DNA of 64,000 bases from Yponomeuta sedellus (GCA_934045075.1 OW203732.1:4691501-4755500); one strand, 5' to 3'; counted from the first letter of the stretch, positions 11,551 to 24,395 are shown. The notes: generated by a model not told the origin, from the letters alone. Program-made: numbers and translations.

Positions 11551-12384
11551 AAAATAATAGCATAGATATAAGTCTGACATAATTACTGACTTTTGTTAAT
11601 TTTATTTTTTATCTTAAGTTTTCCTGACATTTTAAATTTTCATGTAATTGTGTATGTTGCTTATGACATTTAAATATTTCGTCTTAGTGTAGCAACTTGT
11701 ATTGACAAAATTGTTTTTTAAAATGAATGTATTGACAAAATTAATTTCTCTTTTAAACCTAAGACAATTTTAAGGCGCTCTCTCACAACGAAATTTGTAC
11801 GTCTACAATGGCAAAGCATGCAGGACAAATATAAGACTATGTACCATCTTCATGAAAACTCGTGTTTGACAAATAAATATCTTTATCTTTATCTACTGCT
11901 CTGTGCGCCAATGTCGGAAAACAAAGTGCCATCTCCACTAACCTGACCTTGGCAGAATCCTAGAGGTGCCATAAAAAATAATTAAATTTAATTGAACTGT
12001 AGGAATGTGAAGTCCCCATAAAAAATTTCGTTTTCAGGCGATAAATCACGTCAAAGCTTTCGTATTTCAGGGATCTTTACTTCATTCCAAACATGAAAAT
12101 TTATTAAAGAAGAATTTGCCGCGATGTTGGACTTTGAGTTTGTTTGAGTTTCATTTAAACCATAGACAAAATCTAGACAGATCGCGAAACGCGGCTACGC
12201 GACGACGGTGGCAAAGGCACACAGGTCTTATGACAAGAACAAATTGTTGTATTTGTGTGCGCAGGAGTTTATCTGAAGTGATTGATGCGCAAGTAGAGCT
12301 ATATGATCTGGGACCTGGGGCGTTACTACGTAAGTCCTCCGCTGGATGAAGTTGTTCGTCTTAATCTGTACCGAACTGTCAAAT

Positions 12385-12590
12385 CCTACTAATATTATAA
12401 AAGCGAAAGTTTGTGATGATATTTAGATGTTTGTTAATCAATCGCGGAATAACGGCGGAACGAATTTACTTGAAACTTGGCGAACAGATAGAGTTAGATC
12501 TGAATTGACACATAGGATACTTGATAGCCCGGTAATGCGTTACCGTGGGATAATTTCTAACGCAAACGTAGCCGAGGACTAAAGCTAGCG
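12385..12590 (+). mobile_element. Helitron-like non-autonomous repeat
   Basis: Starts TCCTACTAATATTATAAAAG and ends near AACTAAAGCTAGCG, with the same CGGAACGAATTTACTTG- and CTTGGCGAACA-type core as the pair at 10779-11060. A shorter terminal fragment ending GGGGCACAGCTAGTT lies at about 12700-12805. Class assignment is tentative. Confidence 0.45.
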
Positions 12591-15500
12591 CCTACCTATT
12601 TGACACTTTGGAATCGTCTAATAGCATAACTCGATAGAGTAGATAGTTACGTGATGGATGGCGTGGACGCTCTAATTATAGAAGCTTTCTAGAGTTGGCG
12701 GACACCCTGGATTTACACATAGGCCACGTTTTACTGCGGGAAAATACCTTTTCCTATGGGAAAATCGATAAACTGCGGGTAACACCGCGGGGCACAGCTA
12801 GTTATACGGTTCCTTTACATCGTTTACATTATGTATTATGGTAGTGCATGCTCACGGCTTGACAGTCAAACCTTATAGTATGCGCCGGCGCTCTGCATTG
12901 GCACTCAGCCCAGCGTTATTCAGGCGCACGGTGGCCTATCCTCCGGTGACGTCATCGGCGCGCCCCAATGGCTTTCAAAACGTTTGCCTGAGTCCAACAG
13001 TCGGACTGCTTTGTTCTTTTCACCGAATTCATTGAACTAGAGGGCTGTGCCCGACGTTGCTAATGCGTTTGTGCTCACGAATAAGAGGAATCCTCTTGTA
13101 GATTTCCAGGTTTGATATTTTGTCAACTTTTGACTTGTCTTTTGACTTGTCAACTCGCAAAAAATATTTTTATTATTCTACTCCCTAACACAGGTACTTA
13201 GACTCATGTCGTATTTTAGGGTTCCATAATCAACAAGAAAACCCTTGCAGTTTCGTCATGTCCGTCCATCTTTTTATCCGGGGTCCAATAATATTAATAG
13301 TATCCAATGCTATTAGTTTGAGAAAGATTTTTTAAGAAATTTTACATTGAACACGCCAGCCAAACGGTAGTAAAAAGTGTTTAATTTTTTTTTTCTGAGT
13401 ACCTCTCCTGCACCTATTTAGGGATATTATTTGTTTTCTCACATACACAATATTTTGAGTTTCAAAAAAACTATTTTCGAGGCATCCGTTTGGGAAATAT
13501 TAAGCTTTAAAGTGCCAATTTTGGTTCTAGTAGGGTGTTCCATCTCCCTCTCTCCTGGATAAACGGTTGATTGTGGAAACATGAAAAAAATTCAGGGCAT
13601 CAGCACATATAATGAACTTAAAACGAAAACTCTCACGGGTAAGTAGGCCTTACAAGTTAACAAGTAATGGGCGACCAACTTTATTGAAACTTACTTTCAT
13701 GAACTTGTTAGATCCGTTAAGCAAGCAAAATACGGAACCCTACACTGCGCGTGTCCGACACGTACTTGGCCGGATTTTATAATAAAAAGCTGCGAATTCA
13801 TTAAGTGCTTCGCGAGCCGTCAGTTTTTAAACCTTATAGGATGCAATCATTCTTTAGGTAGGGAGTAAGGTTTTGTTACGTTTAGAGCACAAACAAACTG
13901 AAAGTAAATCCCAAGAGAGTCACCTCCGTGACCAAGGCAATCCAACCTGTTTTACAACGATGTCGCCCTCGAAAAATGCAGTTTTCCGTCCAACAGTCCC
14001 GCCGCCAGTGGACACACATAAGATATGTAATGTATTAATGCATACAACTACACACAGTAGATTTATGATTGATCGTATCCTGTTGCAAGAGCGATCAAGT
14101 GCTGGCTTTAGCATAATAACCGATTCTGACAAGACGTTTACTTTGTTCTTTGAACTCGCCAGGGTTTCTTATTCGCATTTCCGAGAGGCTAAAGTATTTG
14201 CTGTCAACATGGCAAACGTCCATTACCGTTCCTGTTCACGGCACGACGTTTTACGGCTCCTACAATCGCAACTCACGGGGAAGTGAGCGAGGAATTGTTA
14301 ATCTCGCCCCGGTGTTTGACAATAATAATTCCTTACGTGCTGACCGGAGTGTATGCGAGCGGTAACAAGGCGACGATGTAGACGACACGATGGCGGCGAT
14401 AGCATTCTAAGCACGTGCACACTCCGTTCAATACTTCTCGCTAGTGCGGTGGATAAATCTGTCTTCGGAGTATTTATGGCATAATATTCAAATAAATCTC
14501 GCTGTGTAGGTTCGGTCACTCGAATCGCTAGGATTTACCCATCAATAATCCTTGCTGGATAATTAGCTTTTGTTGGATTTGTTATAGAGGATGTTACCTA
14601 ACCTTAATGGTTAAAGCTTAATTTTTGTATAGGCCTCAAGGATATAATGGCATATCTACATATCTTATGGTGGAGGTATTTTGGCTGACGGTGGAGCCTT
14701 TAAAGAAACACTTGCGATGATTGACCGCGCTTTCTGAAGTGTAGTGTTTTAAGCCAATTGAATGGTTGCTGGGTTGGCTACCATCCGACTTTGTCTTAAT
14801 ATAGCTCAAGCTACCGTCTTCCAATCATTCAATCGCAGCTCCGTCTCCAATATGTCTCCTATACGTGGACATGGCCAGCACTGATAAATCATTACATTGG
14901 AAACACTTTCTAAACTGTATCTCCACTATCCATATTATCCAAGGAAGAAAATATTTATTGGTATTAAGCTCGCCTTTGTGTTTAATGCTTAATGTGCAAC
15001 AAGGAATTTTGTAATCTAATGTTACTCTTAACAAGGATTCTAATAGATACGCCTGAAACGTTGTATATTTTATGAACCAAAAGTTTAGTGGATGATTCAT
15101 TCACTTTGCTAATTAACGAATAATTGACAAATAATGAACTTAATCCTTCACTGTGGATTGTCTGTACGGGTTTCCTGTTATTGTACACGGGAAACCCGTG
15201 CAGACAATTGCGTGCAAAACCTATGCAGCTACAATATTCTTTGGGCTATTGGATTTAAAGATTCTCAAGACAGGAACTCGACAATCAAGCAGGAAATGAC
15301 GCCCAGGATAGACAATGACACGTGAATGCATGATGCATTTCAATGCTGAGCATTCCTTTGATAGCGTCGCTGTTAGTTGGGCAACTTTCTGGTTATCTCC
15401 CCGTCGAACAAAACATATGAAGCCAGAGGTCAGTGGAGCTTAATCGTTTGATGATGTAGGCACAGATCACAGTCTTTGTATGAAATGCAAATGCCTAAAT

Positions 15501-17934
15501 GAACTGGTCATATCGCAGACGATCGTAACGAAAACCCAAACAAGAAGAGCTTTCATCACATCACTTCATCACAGACATTCATCGTTCCCGAAGTCACTGC
15601 CCCCAGTATTTTTCGTGCGTTTCGTTTATTTCTTTTCACTCGGACGACATTCAGGAATGTCAATGTCCAAGATGCTATTCGGATTATTTTGGCACCGCAG
15701 TGAGGTGTCATTTATTCCTAATCTATTTTCGCTGTCGGAATTTACAGTTATCGAAATGCAGTTTCGGTTTTAGTGTGTCTCGTTATGAAGCATATTATTG
15801 TTATAGAACAAGCTATTTAATAGTGTCTATAACAATAACATTAATTCAGGGCCGAAACGGGAAACGAACCCGAGCCTCTAACATCGCCGAGCTTGTTTAT
15901 AAGGTCTAGCATATAGCAATCAACAAACATACTCAAAACTCTAAAAGGAAAGTTATAAAAGCTGTCATTGCGAAATTAAATTCACATTTCCGAATGTAGT
16001 AGCAGAACCTGTAGTGTACTTCCTCTTACCGGGCCTATAATTGCTTTAAATCTGTACGAAGTGTTTATGTTTTAATATCGTGAGTATGCGAATGATGGTG
16101 ATGTTACACAGGGTTGATCTAATTTACACAAGGACGTCATCAATTTACACATCAGTCGTACATATTTGTTTTAGCTATCAACTTCGGTGTTGCTAACTAT
16201 TGCGTTCAATATGTAAGAGGTAGACTTTAGAAATTGGCAGAAATCGCAAGCTGCAGAGTATTAAATTATTATTACCTATTGGTTTTAAAGCAAGTTCAGC
16301 CTATCATTTTTAGAAACGAGAATTGGACGACCTTGTTACGTAAAACGTATACTAATCCAATGTTATCGCGGGTTCAAGTACAGGCGTCACTGGACTTGAA
16401 GCTTCCTTACCGGTTATTGAATGCCAGGACATTCGGTAATATCACGTTATATTGCGTCTCGGTACACTTTTTTGTACTCATGCGGTGGTATATTTCGGCG
16501 TACTACACATCTCAACCGCTCTTCACAACTCCACGCATAATGCAGAAACAAACAATTAACATACATAATATTGCGTATTCACTTTCACTAAGTGTTATGC
16601 AAACATATGTCAAGTTTTTGCTCGCCATCAATACAGAGGCTAGGCATTGTCTCCGATTGGAACCGATTTTATTTTACAACTTCATTGTTTCGCAACGGTA
16701 CTTCAAACGGCGCTTGTCTCCTCATCTACAGTCTTGCAAATAGCTATTGTCACATACTTAGGTTTCCAACAACTCAACTACCTACCTGATACAAGTTTAC
16801 AACCAACGTACCTATACTTTTACTTGCTACTTTTATTTTTGTAACACTTCGAGGAATGCTTCGTTAAACATTTTTATTTGACAATGTATTTTTGATGCTA
16901 CATCATTAATTAGATGATACCGAAAGTGTTCAGCTTCATCTACTGCCGAATAACTACATCTACGAGTTTTTTTTTATATCTAGAAAGCGATACGTTTGCC
17001 GACCCATTACAGCACGCTTTTAGGCATATCACAATGACAAGCCAAAGTTAATTCGGTAGCACATTTCGTGAGCCAGGCGGTAGAAGCAATTTTGCTAACA
17101 CCATACACAAAATATTTACTCCAAAAGTTTAGCTTAGACTGCAACGCATCTTGTACGTATTCGTAACACTATGTATAAGTCTACTTACAAGCTTATTTGA
17201 ACATTCATACAAACAAATAAGCAAGGAGTATAATTGGAGTCATCCTTTCCTGTTCAACTACAAACAGCACATCGATATTTTGAGCTAAGGATTTTGCCGC
17301 GTAGGGTATTGACGGTGCACCGTGAGGCACCACTGACGGGGTTTGGTATTGTAAATATCGTACTTATTTAACCTTCTGCTGTAGCCTTAATTTCAGTAAC
17401 GAACGACACAATAGGTGCCGACAGCGAAGGTAAATCTCGTTCACGTGACACGTTCCCACGGGTGTGACGTCACGTCTAAACGCTTGTCTGTGCACAAAAA
17501 CCCGCGTCACATTACAGTCGTTAACAAATAGCCCGGTACCGTTCGCGACACCTATTGGTAACGATAAATTGTCTGGAAATTGGATATTGAGTCAAGCTCG
17601 TGTAGACTTGCATAGCCGGAAGTCAGGGTTACAGGGCCAATTAATGTTCAACGCTGCAGTGATATGTACCTGGATTAGTCGCCTTGCCTGCATCAGGCAA
17701 ATCGTGTTGTTTCACAGTTATGTTGAGGTGTGGCCCTCGGTACCTTCGTCCCCATTCACATGGAGTATTGCGTGACGAGAGCTGACAAAGAAATTGCTAG
17801 TTAAGGGAAATGTGCGGGTTTTCGCAAATTACTGGATCCACTCAGCTTAATTAGTCTTACCACTTTGTTGCGATGACTAGGCGAGGCGTGAGCTTGGCAT
17901 TTGTGTGTGTTTGCTCTCATCGCGCATCACCCAT

Positions 17935-18082
17935 TAAGATAGTCATGAATGCATGATGTCCCCTTAAAACTGACACTTGGGTGATTGACAAAGCTTTTAT
18001 TTGGTACGTAAGATAGTCATGAATGCATGATGTCCCCTTAAAATTGACACTTGGGTGATTGGCAAAGCTTTTATTTGGTTTG
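17935..18082 (+). repeat. Direct tandem duplication of a 74-bp unit
   Basis: Two adjacent copies begin TAAGATAGTCATGAATGCAT at 17935 and 18009 and differ at only a few positions. No coding or regulatory content is recognised. Confidence 0.85.
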
Positions 18083-19738
18083 TAAACTGGCGTAAGAGGC
18101 AAAGATAGGTGAGAGCGCGAATTAAGGAATTTACAGCTCAACATAAATTCACGCATTCACGTTTTTGGCAATGATTTATATAATACATTGCAGATTTTAC
18201 ATAATCAGTGCTTCGTGATTCTTGCAAAATACGCAAATACAACTGGAAGGCGCCGCGGAATGCCATTTACGGCATTCCAGCTAGAAAATAACCTTAGATA
18301 CGCCAACTAACTATCTAAAGAATATGACCGATACTTTCCAACAGAAAAATTTAAATTCATTCATTGCACACTACCACAAAGCCGACTTCTCGACAGACAA
18401 CGCTGACTGTGTAGTTTAATTGTTATAAAACATGTAACTTATGGCTAACGCTAATAATTATTAGCGATCATAATTATAATCGGCAGGTCTTTGTGAATGA
18501 ATGAATGTAATTATCTAACCGACGGGCGTGAATCTCGATTATTCTGCACTTGTGATATCTCTATCAACTCGTTGACAGAGGCGCATGACGTTCCTGCCAA
18601 TAGTCAGACCAATTGTGTTTACTTTAATCCACTGACTGACCTAATAGGCATAATTGCCTGTTTGTATGCACACTCTGATTTCCTGGGCGTAACATGTTAG
18701 TTTAGTACCGAAATTGGCCTGTTATTGTTAACTAAATTTGCTCTTAACAACCATGTAGCCACAGTTACTACCCTAAAGTTGCTATATCGCTCGCCCGCGG
18801 CCTACGTATCTATCGACTTAAAGGTAGATAATCACTTGGTCTTACCGGGTAGTACGGTATTGTACACAACTGTAGCCTCACAACACGCAACATTTTATTT
18901 TGTTGACTTTTCTTCGCATCATATAGATAGGTTTTGTATACAAAAATGCAACCCGCGTAGTGCAACGCCAGCTTTAACGGTTTCAAGACAAGCAGGTCAA
19001 AAAGTGTAGTAGCTGGTTAGAGCATTTTTTTTATTATACTGTTCAGATTGGTTATTACCCAAGCAAAATTTCATATTGATGTCAATCTTATTATTGATGT
19101 GGATTTTAACATGAAACTTCTCTTTTCCTCTAGCAAAACCAAGGAGCGGACAATCAGGTAGACTACATTTTATGTCATCAATTAATTTCTTATGTGTTTG
19201 TATTAGTTTGTGTAATAACAATGTGTCCTCTAGGATTCTTCACTCATATAGTTTGGTAAAACCGTCATGCATGCCTTAAACTGCAACTTAGTGTGAAACT
19301 AAAAACGTCAGATAATAGTTGAAACAATTATTTGCTCTACCTTGGTTACAAAGGCCGTGAAACTGAAAACTCATTAAATACCGAACTCTCCCATTCAAAC
19401 TGCAAAAAAGGGATGAAATTCAAAGCACGGTCTGTCAAGATCGATAGAAATACAGGAAAAAATTATAATCTGTATTTTAGAAGATTTTATTGTAGATCAT
19501 AGTCTTCAATGCAATCTATCGAAAACTCCTTAACTTTTTCTTCGTAGTTTGTGTTGTCAGAGTGAACTTATTGCTGTTTCCGAATAACGATGCGTCGATA
19601 AGTAAATTTACTATAACTAATATAAAAAAATAAATTGACAAACTTCAACGCTCTACGGCCTACCTACTAACGACTGATCGTTCCTAGGGAACCTCCATTA
19701 ACCGGTTGCTTAATAATCTAACTTCAACTCCTTTCCAG

Positions 19739-20027
19739 CTGTTCGCGGCAGCCGCGCCGCACCTGCAGGATGTGTCTCGCCGCGCGCCGGCCCCCGAGGC
19801 CGTCTTCGCGGAGCCAACAAACAACAACATCAGCGAAGACAACAACAACGGCCCTATATCCCTCCGCGAGATGCAGAACATCGCCAACAACAATGCAACG
19901 GCCTACATCACGAGCGAGAACGAGGAGAGGAACCGGGTGGCGAGCCGAGAGTCTGTTGTGGAGTTCGAGCCTCTGCCGGCAGCGCTTGGTGTTCAGGATC
20001 CTTTGGAGCGCTGCGCCGACTGGTTCG
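19739..20027 (+). CDS. Lmtk: LMTK-like pseudokinase, exon 3 (juxtamembrane region)
   Basis: Residues 82 to the first base of 178. It follows a TTTCCAG acceptor and ends at GTTAGT. It encodes an Ala- and Asn-rich juxtamembrane linker containing NNNISEDNNNGPISLREMQ and ending EPLPAALGVQDPLERCADW. The phase-1 end joins exon 4 to create Asp178. Confidence 0.78.
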
Positions 20028-20542
20028 GTTAGTATTGTCGCTGTAGACGCTTGTCGAAAGCTGTAGGTGGCCTTCTGGGCCTTCTCTTTTTCTGAAGAGT
20101 TTTTCTCCTAGCAGCTAAGCCCACACAATACCTACACCAACGCATTGAGAATTCTCAGTTCGTAAGTTTATCTGTATCCTAACGTGTCAAATATTAACTA
20201 CTTGCTGTGCCCCGCGGTGTTTCCCCCGGTTTATCGATTTTCATCACGCGTGGTAATTAAGCCCCAACTCTCTCTCTCTCTCTCTCTCTGAGAAAAGGCA
20301 TGTGCCCTGCAGTGAGACGTTTATAATAAGCTACATAAAAAATATATTGAGTTTAGTTCAGACATTTCGTTGTTGTTACTTTCGTACAATGGCCTTACGC
20401 ACTATCACGAACATAATATTTGGAAGCTCTGACCTTTAGTTTGCGTGTCTAAGACCACTTTTCTTGTCCAGACTTAACTAGCTCTTTGGGCTCTTGTACA
20501 TTTGGGCTGATTTACGAACTGCCATTTATTACGCCATTGCAG

Positions 20543-20610
20543 ATGCTGAGGACTTCCCGAGAGACCGGCTACAATATCTACGCGAAATCGGTCGTGGCTG
20601 GTTTGGCAGA
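20543..20610 (+). CDS. Lmtk: LMTK-like pseudokinase, exon 4 (glycine-rich loop)
   Basis: Residues 178-200, flanked by a TTGCAG acceptor and GTAAGT donor. It encodes LQYLREIGRGWFGR, the kinase subdomain I loop with Gly194, Gly196 and Gly199. The EIGxGWFG form, with Trp and Phe in the loop, is characteristic of LMTK kinases and is the best single clue to the family. Confidence 0.83.
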
Positions 20611-20751
20611 GTAAGTTATTCAAGCCAAATCATTCTCTAACCAGTCATGAATAAAGGCTACTGCTAGGTATAGGTCTCTTCGATTGTCATGATCATTCCC
20701 TCAGTCCCCTGACAATTTCGGCCGATGCTTTCCGGTTGTTTAAGTAATTTG

Positions 20752-20921
20752 AAAAACCTATTTAGACGCTAAACATTCCACCCATGCCGGGACTCGAACC
20801 CGCGACCTCTAGCTGACCGTGCCAGCGCTCTCCCAACCGAACCAATGGGCAATTGGGCAAGTACCGGCATAAGCGAAATTTCAAATATCTTTACCATATT
20901 CTCTGTATTATTTACAGGCAG
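20752..20921 (-). mobile_element. SINE family A copy
   Basis: Reverse-orientation tRNA-derived SINE in LMTK intron 4, with GGTTCGAGTCCCGGC box B and the CTAAATAGGTTTTT tail. It is somewhat diverged (GTAAATAATACAGAG head). Confidence 0.7.
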
Positions 20922-21034
20922 AGACATCTGGCTGAAGTAATTTGCATCACTTGCAGCCCCGAGTACCTACTTTGCAGTTAGGCTTTACATCGGAATTATA
21001 TCGCTGTACCCACATGATTACATTATCTCAGTAC

Positions 21035-21125
21035 TTGCCCATTGGCTCTGTTGGGAGAGCGCTGGCACGTTTAGCCAGAGGTCGCGGGTTCGAGTCCCGG
21101 CATAGGTGGAATTTTTTGCGTCTAA
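21035..21125 (+). mobile_element. SINE family A, partial copy
   Basis: The tRNA-like unit CCCATTGGCTCTGTTGGGAG through GGTTCGAGTCCCGGC is followed by a diverged tail. The 5' part of the family consensus is missing. Confidence 0.65.
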
Positions 21126-21352
21126 AATTGTCCTTAACACGGGTTACTGCAACAAAAAATAATACAATCATGTTTAAGTAATATCAACGAGTCATCGGAT
21201 CGCCGGCGTGCCTATCAATCGATTGCCCTACCTACATTGGCCAACACTTTATGAAATTAATTCAAACAAATATTTACAGCTTGCCCATTTGTTTCACAAC
21301 CATATAGTAAACTGCCTTCTGGCGTGATATTGATTCACTGATAAACAAAAAA

Positions 21353-21625
21353 TATTAGCTCAGTTGGGAGAGCGCTGGCACTGTTAGCCAGAGGTCGCGG
21401 GTTCGAGTCCCGGCATGGGTGGAATTTTTGGCCTCTAAATAGGTTTTTGCTATCATAGGGGGTGATGCCCATAATACCCACGTTGGGCATGCGAGTTGGG
21501 GATCGCAGTTCGGTAGAATTGTACTGCAGGGGGCGCTGCTGCCCACCCCCCGGCTCTTTATGGGAGAGCTATGTCCAGCAGTGGACTAGTATAGCCTGAC
21601 GACGACGACGACGAAATAGGTTTTT
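21353..21625 (+). mobile_element. SINE family A copy interrupted by a LINE 3' tail
   Basis: The SINE unit (21353-21448) ends in AAATAGGTTTTT. A LINE-type tail follows, containing GAGAGCTATGTCCAGCAGTG and ending CTGACGACGACGACGACG. The motif AAATAGGTTTTT then recurs at 21614-21625. The repeated 12-mer reads as the target-site duplication of a LINE insertion into the SINE. A similar LINE tail lies at about 46175-46255. Confidence 0.75.
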
Positions 21626-21770
21626 AACATAAAATGTGTCATAACGGAACATAATATGTAAAAATATGTATTTCAGCGTTAGTCTATCTTTGTTGAGTTA
21701 TGAATCCCGCGTCCAGCTCTCGTTTGCGTGTTCGTCCGCTTATTTACATCAATAATTCCTTATCTCACAG

Positions 21771-21983
21771 ATTGTAGAAGGCGAAATAGAGGAGGCCGAT
21801 GGCTCCCCGGCGACCCCGGTGGCGGTGAAGATCTTGAAACAGAACGCCACGCCCGTAGAGCGCGCGCGGTTCCTCGACGAATCGCGAATATACAGGCAGG
21901 AGGCGAGAGACGGCGTGTTGCGATGCGTCGCCCGTTCGCTGCGTACTGAGCCGTGGATACTTGTGTTCGAGCTCTGCTCTATG
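21771..21983 (+). CDS. Lmtk: LMTK-like pseudokinase, exon 5 (kinase N-lobe)
   Basis: Residues 201-271, with CTCACAG acceptor and GTAAGT donor, phase 0 at both ends. It carries TPVAVKILKQNATP, with the invariant lysine of subdomain II retained at Lys220. The likely alpha-C region FLDESRIYRQEAR and the hinge strand ILVFELCSM follow. Confidence 0.83.
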
Positions 21984-22550
21984 GTAAGTTCATCATTCCT
22001 GTTTCTTGAGGAATTACTTAATCTTTCTGATTTATGGTTGCCTGGAAGAAATTGCTATCAGCAATAAGGCCGCCAAGTGTACCTCTTCTATCTTATCTTA
22101 CCTTAGTACCAACATAGGTATAAGTGCTATCCTGGTAAAGATTGCAAGGTTTCTCGATTAATCGCTGATGGGTAGAATACATCGGCAGCTTTCCTTGGAT
22201 ATCTTGTTCTTCGGGTAATTAAAGTAGCTGCATAGATCAGAGGTGGCACCCGGTAGTTTCAAGTGCCGAGGCCCTGGTTTCTCGGATACACGCATGTCAG
22301 CCCACTGTTGGGTAGGCATTTTCCCCCAAATGTCATCTCTCACGGCCTCATGTTTATTTTCTTTCTTCTTTTGCTACATTCACGGATCTCCTAAACGTAC
22401 TCGATTCGACCTATATTAAATGTATATTTAAACCCCTCTAACAGCTATGAAATGACTATTTTACACTTATCGTGTATATTTTTTTTTACATTTACATACA
22501 AGCACATTGCTTCTGGCCCCACACTAGGATACCCATATACATTTTACTCA

Positions 22551-22988
22551 TAGAATAGAATAGAATAGAATAGAATAGAATAGAATAGAATAGAATAGAA
22601 TAGAATAGAATAGAATAGAATAGAATAGAATAGAATAGAATAGAATAGAATAGAATAGAATAGAATAGAATAGAATAGAATAGAATAGAATAGAATAGAA
22701 TAGAATAGAATAGAATAGAATAGAATAGAATAGAATAGAATAGAATAGAATAGAATAGAATAGAATAGAATAGAATAGAATAGAATAGAATAGAATAGAA
22801 TAGAATAGAATAGAATAGAGTAGAGTAGAGTAGAGTAGAGTAGAGTAGAGTAGAGTAGAGTAGAGTAGAGTAGAGTAGAGTAGAGTAGAGTAGAGTAGAG
22901 TAGAGTAGAGTAGAGTAGAGTAGAGTAGAGTAGAGTAGAGTAGAGTAGAGTAGAGTAGAGTAGAGTAGAGTAGAATAGAATAGAATAT
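22551..22988 (+). repeat. Pentanucleotide array (TAGAA)n-(TAGAG)n-(TAGAA)n
   Basis: About 53 TAGAA units (22551-22815), then about 31 TAGAG units (22816-22970), then three TAGAA units. The switch is abrupt with almost no interruptions. It lies in LMTK intron 5 immediately after a fragment of SINE family B (22494-22540). Confidence 0.95.
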
Positions 22989-23177
22989 ATTTATTTGTCT
23001 TCAAGCGAAATAAGACACAACAATCACTTATACATCGTGTATTCTGTATATACACAAGTACATCGTGTATTCTGTATTATTTATTAGATAAAATGAACTT
23101 GCTGTGATAAACCGTTTAAACAAAGTGTGTCGCGGGTTTTTTAGAGTTACTAAGTGCATTATGCCCTTTTCGTACAG

Positions 23178-23308
23178 GATCTCCAGCAGTACTTACAAGA
23201 GAACCGTCCCAAGATGGCGTCCTTAAACGAGAGCGGCGTGCCGTTGCGACTTCAATGCGATGTTAGCTTGGCGCTCGCCTACCTACACTCTCAGGGCATC
23301 CTTTATGG
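23178..23308 (+). CDS. Lmtk: LMTK-like pseudokinase, exon 6 (kinase C-lobe start)
   Basis: Residues 272-314 plus two bases. It encodes DLQQYLQENRP, the alpha-E helix LRLQCDVSLALAYLHSQG, and begins the catalytic loop ILY. The position of the usual His-Arg-Asp is filled by Tyr314-Gly315-Asn316, completed by exon 7. Acceptor GTACAG, donor GTAAGT. Confidence 0.82.
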
Positions 23309-23539
23309 GTAAGTGCACTAGTCACCAGTGTACATTTATAGGCAGGCAGAGATCTGCCTTTGTATTACGTAACCTTCCACTCTATCGGGTTAAGCATTTA
23401 GACAGCTCCTAAGTGACAATATGGCCTGTTTCTGAATTGTGAATTTCAATAAGTAAATAATTAAGTAACGTTCTGTCATGCTCTTTGCTGAGAAATACCA
23501 AGAGACAGTGCTATAGTTAAGTATTTACATATTCCTGCA

Positions 23540-23790
23540 TGGCAGGTAGGTTAGGCCATCATGGAGGCCAAGTACGGGCTGGTGGAGGTTAGTAAAACAT
23601 TGGCGGGCTTTATTGTCAGAAGTCATCAAGCCGCCCATAGGACCTCTGTTATGGCGTAACGACTGCCATTACATGACAGTAGCCACCAACGGCTTAACGT
23701 GCCTTGCGAAGCACGGAAGCGCTCGGAAAAATGCCACTAGCGGTAGTCACGGGATGGTCCTCCATCCTCCACCTGACTGCGCCTGTCAGG
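23540..23790 (+). mobile_element. Interspersed repeat family C copy
   Basis: Direct-orientation copy in LMTK intron 6 containing TCATCAAGCCGCCCATAGGA, CCTTGCGAAGCACGGAAGCG and CTAGCGGTAGTCACGGG. Non-coding. Confidence 0.7.
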
Positions 23791-24262
23791 TGCCTGCTTA
23801 AGTCAAGTCAAAATATAAAAAATATTAATTGAGCAGAACAAAACATAACCGTGTATAACGTAACTTTGAACCTCATGATGGGATTTTGAGCAATAAAATA
23901 GATTAAGCTCGAATTAAACTGGATTTTATTTCACACACGATTCGCCGGTAACCATTGAGAGACAAGAGAGAGCACAGACAAGTGAGAGGATGACGTCACA
24001 AAATCGTCAAGAGTGAAAGCTGATGTTTACGAATGTAGCTGTAGCTCTAACACCTCAAACTAAATACAATTGAAAAAAAATGTAATAAAGTAAATTAAAG
24101 TGATTGATTCCAATCACTCGGTTCCACTAGGCCACGAGTAACTCACGAATAAAATAAAAAAAATGTTTATTCTATAAAAGGTACATGCAACTTTTACATT
24201 CAATCGTTTCCGCCAAACTATGTTGATCACTATGTTGCTGATGAAATATTGTTTTTTGGCAG

Positions 24263-24395
24263 CAACCTATGGAGCGGCAACGTGTTAGTCCGCGGTGCAG
24301 GCGACGCCGCTCGCTGTGTTCTCGGCCGGTACGAGGACGCGCCCGCGCCTCACAACATCTCCGCGCCCGAACTGAGGCACCGCGCCCTACACACT
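24263..24395 (+). CDS. Lmtk: LMTK-like pseudokinase, exon 7 (degenerate catalytic and activation segments)
   Basis: Completes Gly315 and runs to Thr359. It reads GNLWSGNVLV, so the catalytic Asp is Asn316 while the second loop Asn (Asn321) is kept. Thirteen residues on, where DFG should lie, it reads VLG (334-336). The activation segment is very short before an intact APE motif (APELRH, 349-354). The donor GTAAG lies next to a 42-bp minisatellite that contains donor-like sequence. Confidence 0.8.

Larger units (their letters stand above)
4734..19738 (+). other. LMTK intron 2 (15 kb)
   Basis: A very long intron without a convincing gene. Identifiable contents are a GC-rich patch at about 5620-5800, repeat fragments at 6067-6146 and 8577-8617, a G run at 8239-8250, SINEs at 10178-10372 and 11386-11550, Helitron-like fragments (10779-11060, 12385-12590, 12700-12805), a CRE/E-box cluster at 17442-17472 and a 74-bp tandem duplication at 17935-18082. 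Inverted repeats lie at 7513-7566, 9346-9367, 11178-11213 and 15158-15203. ORFs of 137 and 169 codons at 13873-14286 and 16234-16743 have no recognisable domain. An unrecognised small exon cannot be excluded, although exons 2 and 3 join in phase without one. Confidence 0.6.

Noticed and set aside
13873..14286. 137-codon plus-strand ORF
   Set aside because: No domain or family resemblance and no supporting context. It could be a relic but cannot be supported.
16234..16743. 169-codon plus-strand ORF in LMTK intron 2
   Set aside because: No recognisable motif, AT-rich intron-like composition, no splice or promoter context, overlapping ORFs in other frames. Probably chance.
22492..23055. Minus-strand ORF of LYST/FYSI repeats
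   Set aside because: Translation of the pentanucleotide microsatellite, not a gene.
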